Shown here: positions 1-5,526 of the stretch, one piece after another
Position numbering within the stretch: the stretch's first letter is position 1
How the letters are laid out: each line of letters begins with the position of its first letter
From: Dongia_A sp035274225
GTDB lineage: Bacteria; Pseudomonadota; Alphaproteobacteria; Dongiales; Dongiaceae
Length of the DNA stretch: 12,525 nucleotides
NCBI GenBank assembly: GCA_035274225.1
Contig: DATEOK010000372.1
Coordinates: forward strand, 1-12,525
Reading direction: 5' to 3'
Translations under genes and position numbers: made by a program
Notes under the pieces: generated by a model
Told to the model about the DNA's origin: nothing
Databases searched by the model: none
Seen by the model: only the letters and a program-made list of their open reading frames with translations

Positions 1-185
1 ATCAGCTCGGCCTGCCGTTCGTCAGCTTCGCCGATCCCGAGATGGTGGATTCGAAACAGAGCATCGGCCTCGGCCTCTCCATCTCCCGCGCCCTCGCCGA
101 AGCGATGGACGGCGAGATCCGCTTCGACAACCGCCCGGACCGCGGCTTCAAGGTCGAGATCACGCTTCCGGCGGCACCTCGGTAG
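1..185 (+). CDS. Sensor histidine kinase, C-terminal end only (partial)
   Basis: This is the last 60 codons of a gene that begins before the window; the reading frame starts at base 3 and ends with TAG at 183-185. The visible protein is the C-terminal part of a HATPase_c (GHKL ATP-binding) domain. It contains the G2-box-like stretch IGLGLSISRALAEAMDG followed by the usual closing strands (GEIRFDNRPDRGFKVEITLP). In this family that region forms the ATP lid and the last beta strands that bind ATP for autophosphorylation. The sensor and phosphoacceptor domains lie outside, so ligand and pathway cannot be told. Its last 26 bases overlap the 3' end of the cyclase gene on the opposite strand, so the two genes converge with no room for a terminator between them. 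Confidence 0.85.
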   Translation, partial: QLGLPFVSFADPEMVDSKQSIGLGLSISRALAEAMDGEIRFDNRPDRGFKVEITLPAAPR

Positions 186-1395
186 GCGAGTAGACCTCGA
201 TCCCACCGTGCAATCCTCGCACGCGGCGTCCGCCCAGATGGTGCAGCGTGCGACTGGCTGCTGTCGCGAACGCGGCGGAGGCCAGGATCGGCGTGCCGAC
301 GAGCTTCGTCAGGTCCTGTAGCCGGCTGGCGAGATTGACAGCCGGGCCGATCACGGTGAAATCGAGGCGGTCGCGCGTGCCGATGTTGCCGAACTCGACC
401 TCTCCCCAATGCAGACCGATGCCAAATGCCAGCGGCGCGCGGCCTTCCCGAGCCAGGGTCTGGTTCAGCTCCTCGGTTCCCGCGAGGGAGGCGGTCGCCG
501 CGTCCAATGCGCGGTCGCAGGTTGCACCGCGCGTGTCTTCCAGCGGGAACACCGCGAGCAGTCCGTCACCCATGAATTTCAGGATGTCGCCGCGATGCGC
601 CCCGATCGCAGCGCCGATCGCCTCGAACCAGCGATTGAGCAGCGAAACGATCTCGCCGTGTTGCGCACGGTCCGTCATCGTCGTAAATCCACGCAAGTCG
701 CAGACCAGGATCGCTGCCTCGATCTTCGCGACATCACCGCGCTCGATCTGCCCGGCATAGACTCGCTCCGCCGGCCCACGCCCCAGATAGTGCGCCAGCA
801 GGTCGAGCGCGATATGCCGCAGCACCCAGCGCTCCGCGACCGACGACCAGATCCGCCCCGCCATCTGCAGCCGCTCAAGATCGAGGTCGGAGAATCCACC
901 CATTCGCGTGCTGGCGAAGCTGAGGGTCGAGGTCCGGGTCGCATCCTGGAACGGCAATGGGATGATCAGATAGTCGGTCATGCCGGATGTACGGAGCTGC
1001 CGGATGATCTCCATGTCCGGGACTGGTTCGGGTTCGTGCCAGCGGTACGGACGATTGGATATATCGACCTGATAGACCGGGCTCTTGCGATAGTCCTCCC
1101 GCGCCGTCAGAACGGCGCGTTCGATCTCAGTGCGGGTGAGCGCTCCCTCGCGCCAGATCAATTGGGAGCCGCTGAGTTCCGGATTGAGCACTTCCAAGCC
1201 CAGAGTGCATCGCCACAGCGGGCAGACCCAGTCGTTGATGCGCGCGCAGAATCCCGCGAACAGCTCGGAGAAGGGCAGCGCGCCGATGTTGTTGAGCGAC
1301 CGGCCCGCCGCATCGAGGCCAGTGTCGCCGAGCCCTTGCGTCGCCAGCCACGCCGCAAGGCGGCCATAGATCGCGTCGTTACCTGCCGCTGTCAT
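160..1395 (-). CDS. Class III adenylate/guanylate cyclase with N-terminal GAF-like region
   Basis: A 411-aa protein predicted to make cAMP (or cGMP) from ATP (or GTP) in the cytoplasm; no membrane segment is visible. The C-terminal catalytic domain (about residues 225-405) has the metal-binding aspartates D233 (in VCDLRGFTTM) and D277 (in KFMGDGLLAVF). It also has the adenine-contacting lysine K273 and the transition-state pair N354/R358 (in VNLASRL). The second base-specifying position is T347 (DFTVIGPAVN) instead of the Asp of mammalian enzymes, a form common in bacterial class IIIb cyclases and consistent with ATP use. Residues about 40-200 (with SGMTDYLIIPLPF and LSFASTRMGGFSDLDLE) look like a GAF-type sensory region, by inference only. 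I chose ATG at 1395; an in-frame TTG at 1428 would add 11 residues. Neither start has a convincing ribosome binding site. The 3' end overlaps the neighbouring kinase by 26 bp. Confidence 0.9.
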   Translation of the reverse strand: MTAAGNDAIYGRLAAWLATQGLGDTGLDAAGRSLNNIGALPFSELFAGFCARINDWVCPLWRCTLGLEVLNPELSGSQLIWREGALTRTEIERAVLTAREDYRKSPVYQVDISNRPYRWHEPEPVPDMEIIRQLRTSGMTDYLIIPLPFQDATRTSTLSFASTRMGGFSDLDLERLQMAGRIWSSVAERWVLRHIALDLLAHYLGRGPAERVYAGQIERGDVAKIEAAILVCDLRGFTTMTDRAQHGEIVSLLNRWFEAIGAAIGAHRGDILKFMGDGLLAVFPLEDTRGATCDRALDAATASLAGTEELNQTLAREGRAPLAFGIGLHWGEVEFGNIGTRDRLDFTVIGPAVNLASRLQDLTKLVGTPILASAAFATAASRTLHHLGGRRVRGLHGGIEVYSPTEVPPEA

Positions 1396-1485
1396 GGGTC
1401 GTATCGCCGCCGTGATCGAGACTTCCAATCATAGGCGGATTCGCCGCGGCGGCCAATCGAGGCCGCGGCAGCCTGTCGCAAGCGG

Positions 1486-1603
1486 CCGATCCATCGTCAG
1501 CGAATGGTCATGTGCCGCATGGTCTGGTCCAGCGACGCGAGGAGCGGCTAGGTCCAGGTGTATCTCGATCCCACCACGGCATCTGATCGCCGGCGGGGAT
1601 TGA
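1486..1603 (+). pseudogene. Degenerate PepSY-domain gene tail
   Basis: This part of the roughly 460-bp stretch between the cyclase and the response regulator holds what looks like the end of a PepSY gene. In the frame of 1552 it reads VQVYLDPTTA, closely resembling the LYLDPTDGAL ending of the intact PepSY gene at 3918-4187. A TAG at 1549-1551 interrupts that frame just upstream. A shift of one base after the motif gives LIAGGD and TGA at 1601-1603, two bases before the ATG of the cytochrome relic, which is a typical operon junction. Upstream residues (for example VWSSDARSG) are compatible with a PepSY core but too decayed to be sure, and no signal peptide or start is recognisable. The match rests on about ten residues, so this is a tentative call; the gene order is supporting evidence. 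Confidence 0.42.
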
Positions 1604-1605
1604 GC

Positions 1606-1845
1606 ATGACGATGGAGGGCGCGGCGAACACCGGTTCGAACGACCGCACGTCGGGATCCTCGACCCCCGAGAGGAATGCCGGCCCGATGCAGGTCTGGGA
1701 CCCGTTTGTCCGCGCCTTCCATTGGCTTGTGGCACCTGGATGGCTGAACGGCTGAATGCATGTCCTCGGCGGCCTTCATGCCAGTTGGCGGCATCGCGAA
1801 AATCTGATGAAATCCATGGGGACCGGGCGAAACCGCGGTGGCTAG
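1606..1845 (+). pseudogene. Cytochrome b561-family relic, internally deleted and stop-interrupted
   Basis: The ATG at 1606 opens a frame that runs to TGA at 1753-1755. Its end, MQVWDPFVRAFHWLVAPGW, is the N-terminal signature of Ni/Fe-hydrogenase-type cytochrome b561 proteins (V-W-D-x-x-V-R-x-F-H-W, start of the first haem-binding helix). In the same frame, right after that TGA, comes HVLGGLHASWRHRENLMKSM and a TAG at 1843-1845. This matches the C-terminal end of the same family (H-x-x-G, then S-x-x-H-R-E-N-L). The intervening transmembrane helices of a normal protein of roughly 180-200 residues are missing, leaving only about 79 codons. The product cannot be a working membrane electron carrier. 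The relic ends 13 bp before the response regulator ATG and so was probably the preceding gene of that operon. Confidence 0.72.
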
Positions 1846-1858
1846 CGCTGCACGGAAC

Positions 1859-2536
1859 ATGCGACTCCTGATCGTCGAAGACGAGCCGACCCTGGGTGAG
1901 CTGCTGCGCCGAAACCTCGCGGCGCGCGGCTTTGCGGTCGATCTGGCGCAGAGCCGTGCGGATGCCGCCGCTTTCCTCGACGTCGAAGACTACGACGCCG
2001 TGCTGCTCGATCGCCGCCTCGGCGACGGCGACGGCCTCGCGCTGGTCAAGCAGATCCGCGGCAAGGGCTCGCAGGCGGGCATCCTGTTTCTGACCGCGCG
2101 CGACGCGCCGGTCGACCGGATCGAGGGCCTCGACGCCGGCGCCGACGACTATATCGTCAAGCCATTCGACATGGACGAGCTCAATGCGCGGCTGCGCGCC
2201 GTGCTGCGCCGGCCCGGCAAGCGCATGTCCACCATCCTGGAGGCGGGCAACCTCAAGTTCGACGTCGCGCAGCGCCGCGCCAGCGTCGACGCCCAAGTGC
2301 TGGATCTGCCGCGGCAGGAAGCGGCGCTGCTGGAGCTCCTGCTGCGCAGCCAAGGCGCGGTGGTGAAGCGCGAGGAGATCCAGCGCAGCCTCTACGGCTT
2401 CGATGACGAGGTCACTCCGAACGCCGTCGACGCGGCCGTCTCGCGCCTGCGCAAGCGCCTGCGCAGCGCCGGCGCTGCGGTGGAGATCGCTGTGCTGCGC
2501 GGGGTCGGCTGCATGCTGGAAAGCAAGCCCGCATGA
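1859..2536 (+). CDS. Two-component response regulator, OmpR/PhoB family
   Basis: A 225-aa cytoplasmic DNA-binding regulator. The receiver domain (residues 1-115) shows the acidic pocket (E7, D8 in MRLLIVEDEP), the phosphoacceptor D51 (VLLDRRLGDGDG), T79 and K101 (YIVKPFD). The C-terminal winged helix (about 127-222) has the family pattern LDLPRQEAALLELLL ... TPNAVDAAVSRLRKRL ... LRGVGCML. The last motif usually reads RGVGY; here the tyrosine is a cysteine. ATG at 1859 is preferred because the family nearly always begins this way; a GTG at 1838 in frame would add seven residues and overlap the cytochrome relic. The gene overlaps the kinase gene by 4 bp (ATGA), so the two are translationally coupled and form a cognate pair of the TctD/QseB type. 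The target genes cannot be read from the sequence; the decayed PepSY/cytochrome genes upstream suggest a former redox or metal-related role. Confidence 0.95.
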   Translation: MRLLIVEDEPTLGELLRRNLAARGFAVDLAQSRADAAAFLDVEDYDAVLLDRRLGDGDGLALVKQIRGKGSQAGILFLTARDAPVDRIEGLDAGADDYIVKPFDMDELNARLRAVLRRPGKRMSTILEAGNLKFDVAQRRASVDAQVLDLPRQEAALLELLLRSQGAVVKREEIQRSLYGFDDEVTPNAVDAAVSRLRKRLRSAGAAVEIAVLRGVGCMLESKPA

Positions 2537-3909
2537 CCGCCGCCGCAGATCCTGCGTCGCGCAGTTTGCTGGAGCGCGCTCATTCCTTCACGACGCGCGA
2601 CCGGACGGTCATGCTCGGCGTCGCCGCAATCGGCCTGATCGCCCTGGTCGGCGGCTGGTGGTTGGCCGAGCTGCGGGTTCGCGATACGGTCCAGTCCTAC
2701 GCGCTCTCCGTGGCCGAGCGCGTGACCCAGTCCGCCGCCGACGTGCTCGATCCCTACGGCGCGCCCGGCCCCAACGACAAGGAGCTGCGCGACGCGGTCT
2801 TCCAGCTGCTGCAGCAGACCTCGGGCGTCATGCGCATGCTCGCGTTCGATCGCAACAGCAAGGTCTGGCTCGATTCGACCGGCGCGGCGATCGGCCGCGA
2901 CTACGACGTCGAGGATGTGAGCGAGGTGCTGGAGTCCGGCAAGCCGCTGCTCATGCTGCGCATGACCGGCGGCGACTATCACGTGCTTGGACTGGGCGCC
3001 GATCAGACTGCCATCGCCGAGATTTACGTCCCGGTCCGCCAGGGCGAGGAGGTGATCGGTGCCTTCGAGGTCTATATCGATGCGACCGCCAGCCTGGGCG
3101 AAGCGATCGGGGTCGCGCGCGCCGCCTATGCCGTGTTCGCCGGTGCCATTTTCCTCGCCATCGCGGCGATCCTGGCGCTGGTCTGGCGCTCCTTGAGCCG
3201 CCGCCGCAGCGACTTCCTGGCGATCGATACGCTGCGCCGCGAGGCAGAGGCGGTGTCGGCCGAGCTGGTCATCGTCAACCAGCGCCAGAAGCGCTTCACC
3301 GCCAACGCCGCGCACGAGCTGCGCACGCCGCTCGCCATCCTGCGGGCCCGCCTCGATGCGATGGGCGAGGACGACGATGTGCGCGCCCTGAAACGCGACG
3401 TCGACGGCATGATCCGCCAGGTCGAGCTGCTGCTGGAGCTGGCGCGGACCGAGACCGTGACCGCCGGCGCCGACGCCCGCATCGACCTCGGCCGCCTGGC
3501 GGAGGACATGGCGGCGCGGCTCTATCCGGTGGCGCGCCGCGCCGGCCGCGACATCGCGGTCGAAGCGCCGCCGCGCGCCGTGGTGGTGACCGGTGATCCC
3601 GCGCTGATGGAAAGCGCCGTGCGCAACCTGCTCGAGAACGCCTTGCGAGTTTCGCCGTCCGGCGCCACCGTGCGCCTGGTGGTGGCCGAGGATCCCCCGT
3701 GCCTCGCGGTCGCCGACCATGGGCCGGGCCTCGACCCCGCCGATCTGCCGGAGCTGACCGAGCCGTTCCGCCGCGGCCCGAAGGGCGGCTCCGCCGGCCT
3801 CGGCCTCGCGATCGTCGCGGAGGCGGCCAAGAGGCTCAAGGCGCAGCTCTCGCTGGCACGCACCGACGAAGCCGGCGGCGCGACTTTCTCCCTGATCTTC
3901 CCACGATAG
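2533..3909 (+). CDS. Sensor histidine kinase, TctE/QseC-like
   Basis: A 458-aa inner-membrane kinase, presumably phosphorylating the adjacent response regulator. Layout: a short cytoplasmic N-terminus; TM1 at about 26-46; a periplasmic sensor region of about 150 residues (50-195) with the TctE-N-like pattern of a linker helix then VRQGEEVIGAFEVYIDA; TM2 at about 197-217; HisKA with phosphoacceptor H261 in AAHELRTPLAIL; then HATPase_c. The ATPase shows the N box (NLLENAL, 365-371), the G1 box DHGPGL (395-400) and the G2 box SAGLGLAIV (420-428). The start overlaps the stop of the regulator, and the small PepSY gene follows 8 bp after the stop, so all three appear to be one transcript. The sensed signal is unknown; a periplasmic PepSY partner encoded next door is a reasonable candidate modulator. 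Confidence 0.94.
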   Translation: MTAAADPASRSLLERAHSFTTRDRTVMLGVAAIGLIALVGGWWLAELRVRDTVQSYALSVAERVTQSAADVLDPYGAPGPNDKELRDAVFQLLQQTSGVMRMLAFDRNSKVWLDSTGAAIGRDYDVEDVSEVLESGKPLLMLRMTGGDYHVLGLGADQTAIAEIYVPVRQGEEVIGAFEVYIDATASLGEAIGVARAAYAVFAGAIFLAIAAILALVWRSLSRRRSDFLAIDTLRREAEAVSAELVIVNQRQKRFTANAAHELRTPLAILRARLDAMGEDDDVRALKRDVDGMIRQVELLLELARTETVTAGADARIDLGRLAEDMAARLYPVARRAGRDIAVEAPPRAVVVTGDPALMESAVRNLLENALRVSPSGATVRLVVAEDPPCLAVADHGPGLDPADLPELTEPFRRGPKGGSAGLGLAIVAEAAKRLKAQLSLARTDEAGGATFSLIFPR

Positions 3910-3917
3910 GAAACCTC

Positions 3918-4187
3918 ATGCGCGTCGTTGCGGCGGCCCTTTTCATCAGCCTGGCGATCACGCCCGTGGCGCAGGCGGCCGGCATCCAATGCACCACCGC
4001 GGACAAGTCCGCCTGGCTTGCGCCCGCCAAGGTCAAGGCGATGCTGGAGCGGCACGGCTTCACCAGCGTCGGCGCGCCAAAGGCCAACGACGGCAACTGC
4101 TACGTCGTGCAGGCGACCGACAACACCGGTGCCAAGAAGACGCTCTATCTCGACCCCACCGACGGCGCGCTGATGGCGATGGAATAG
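3918..4187 (+). CDS. Small exported PepSY-domain protein
   Basis: An 89-aa protein with a Sec signal peptide (MRVVAAALFISLAITPVAQA, probable cut after AQA near residue 20) and a mature part that is one PepSY domain. Visible features are KSAWLAPAKVKAMLERHGF (helix), a GNCYVV strand and the closing strand LYLDPTDGALMAME. Two cysteines (in GIQCTT and GNCYVV) could form a disulfide in the periplasm. A good ribosome binding site (AGGAAA) lies 5 bases before the ATG. PepSY proteins of this size are known as inhibitors or partners of peptidases and as companions of QseBC-like two-component systems and cytochrome b561 genes. Here the gene is the last of the regulator-kinase operon, so a role as periplasmic modulator or target of that system is likely but inferred. 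Confidence 0.85.
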   Translation: MRVVAAALFISLAITPVAQAAGIQCTTADKSAWLAPAKVKAMLERHGFTSVGAPKANDGNCYVVQATDNTGAKKTLYLDPTDGALMAME

Positions 4188-4205
4188 CCCACTCCACGTA
4201 TTCAA

Positions 4206-4242
4206 CTTCGTCATGGTCGGACTTGGTCCGACCATGACGAAG
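4206..4242. repeat. Perfect palindromic hairpin, REP-like element
   Basis: Bases 4206-4222 are the exact reverse complement of 4226-4242, giving a 17-bp stem with a 3-base loop (arm core GTCATGGTCGGA). No run of T follows the stem on either strand, so it is not a textbook intrinsic terminator, although such a stem could still end or stabilise the PepSY operon transcript, whose last stop is 19 bp upstream. The arm resembles the GTCATGG-C/T-CGG palindromes that I recall being scattered in many copies through Bradyrhizobium and Rhodopseudomonas intergenic regions. That likeness is from memory and not checked. Confidence 0.75.
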
Positions 4243-4272
4243 AAAAGAAGTGTGGTTAGCATCCTTTCCTTG

Positions 4273-4300
4273 TTGCCCAGAGTGCGCTGCTGATTCTAAT
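4273..4300 (+). promoter_or_regulatory. Possible sigma-70-type promoter for the ureohydrolase gene
   Basis: TTGCCC at 4273-4278 and TCTAAT at 4295-4300 are separated by 16 bases and match four and five of six consensus positions. Transcription from here would start near 4307 and give a leader of about 55 bases before the ATG at 4363. The site also argues against a TTG start at 4300, which would fall inside the -10 box. It is a pattern match only. Confidence 0.33.
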
Positions 4301-4362
4301 TGCTGGTGACAAGCCCTTACTTCCCCAGGCAGTATCGATGCCGCGTTGATGGGGACATCTCC

Positions 4363-5514
4363 ATGCCAACCAAAGGAAAGAAGTCGGCGCCGCGCCGCGC
4401 GGTGGCCCGCACCAGCAAGGCCGACATTGTCGCCGCCTTCCAGCGCGCCTCGGCCAAGGCCGCGCAATCACCGTATCGAGTCGCGCGGCGGGTCGAGCGC
4501 ATCCTCTACGACGACGTGCCGACCTTCATGGAGGTGCCCTATGCCGACGAGGCGCCGGATGCCGACGTCGTGGTGGTGGGCCTGCCCTATGAGGGGGTGA
4601 AGATCCTTGATCCGCGCCGCTTCCTGCCGGCGCAGGCGACCCATCAGGCGGCGATCTATTCACGCACCGGTGCGACCGGCGCGCCCGCCGCGATCCGCCG
4701 CAACGCGATCTACTATTCGCTGGACCATTCCGGCGGCCTGATGCCGGAGCGCGGGCCGGACTTCCAGATCGCCGATTGGATCAAGGTCGCGGACGGCGGC
4801 GACATCCGCATCGACTACGAGATCGACGCCGAGACCGAGCTGCACCGGGCAGGCGAGCGCATCGAGCGCCTGATCGGCCGCGACAAGGTGCTGGTCCTGG
4901 TCGGCGGCGACGACACCATTCCCTATGTCGGCGTGCGCTCGGTCGCGCGCCAGCGCAAGCAGCGCATCGCCGTGCTCAAGTTCGACTCACACTATGACCT
5001 GGCGTGGGAGCCGCGCTACTGGGCCGGCTCGCAATGGGCGCGCTGCTTCGAGGGCGGCTATCTCGATCCCGCCAACTTCGCGGAGATCGGTATCCGCGGC
5101 ACCCGCAACTCCCTCGCCTGGCACGAAGCCGCGCGCGAGCTCGACATCGGCATCTGGACCCTCCAGCACGTGGAGGAGAAGGGGATCCGGCAATGCGTGC
5201 GCGAGGCGCTCGCCCGCATCTGCCCCGGTGTCGACGCGCTCTATCTCTCGCTCGACCTCGACGTGATCGATCCCGCCCTCCTGCCGGCGCAGAAATATCC
5301 CGATCCCGCCGGCCTCACCGCGCGCGAGATCTTGCAGGCGCTGCGCCTGGCAATCGAAGAGGGGCCGCCGGTGGTCGGCTTCGACATGGCGTGCCTCGGC
5401 CCGGATTTCGACGTCAACGGCCTCGGTGCCCAGCTGGCGGCGCGCTGCGCTGTCGAGGTGATCGGCGGATTGGGCTGGAAGAAAGCAGGCGCCGCGCGGA
5501 GCAAGCGGCGTTAG
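4363..5514 (+). CDS. Divergent ureohydrolase (arginase/agmatinase superfamily)
   Basis: A 383-aa, presumably cytoplasmic protein of the metal-dependent ureohydrolase fold, whose usual members cut urea from arginine, agmatine or other guanidino compounds. Seen: VLVGGDDTIPYVG (181-190), LKFDSHYDLAW (205-215), EIGIRGTRN (241-249), LSLDLDVIDPALLP (295-308) and PDPAGLTARE. The metal ligands D208, H210, D212, D298 and D300 are present. The first-ligand histidine of the GGDH motif is D184; the catalytic-loop histidine (HGT/HGM type) appears to be Q224 in GSQWARCF; and the usual VEVNP/VEVAP glutamate is replaced (MACLGP, C344). The protein also has a basic N-terminal tail and is longer than typical agmatinases (about 300-320 aa). 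The ATG at 4363 has GGGGA upstream; a TTG at 4300 is less likely. It has its own probable promoter and ends 12 bp from the convergent kinase gene. Substrate cannot be assigned, and an altered or lost hydrolase activity is possible. Confidence 0.85.
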   Translation: MPTKGKKSAPRRAVARTSKADIVAAFQRASAKAAQSPYRVARRVERILYDDVPTFMEVPYADEAPDADVVVVGLPYEGVKILDPRRFLPAQATHQAAIYSRTGATGAPAAIRRNAIYYSLDHSGGLMPERGPDFQIADWIKVADGGDIRIDYEIDAETELHRAGERIERLIGRDKVLVLVGGDDTIPYVGVRSVARQRKQRIAVLKFDSHYDLAWEPRYWAGSQWARCFEGGYLDPANFAEIGIRGTRNSLAWHEAARELDIGIWTLQHVEEKGIRQCVREALARICPGVDALYLSLDLDVIDPALLPAQKYPDPAGLTAREILQALRLAIEEGPPVVGFDMACLGPDFDVNGLGAQLAARCAVEVIGGLGWKKAGAARSKRR

Positions 5515-5526
5515 CAGCGCTGGCGG

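Noticed and set aside
409..1434. A 341-codon + strand frame opposite the cyclase
   Set aside because: The cyclase on the - strand has all catalytic residues; this frame is its mirror and shows no recognisable domain.
2392..3720. A 442-codon - strand frame opposite the regulator and kinase
   Set aside because: It is the antisense of well-motifed two-component genes, with His/Gly/Ala-rich low-information translation.
5515..5526. Possible bidirectional terminator between the convergent ureohydrolase and kinase 2 genes
   Set aside because: Only 12 bp separate the stops and no stem with a T-run is visible across the junction.
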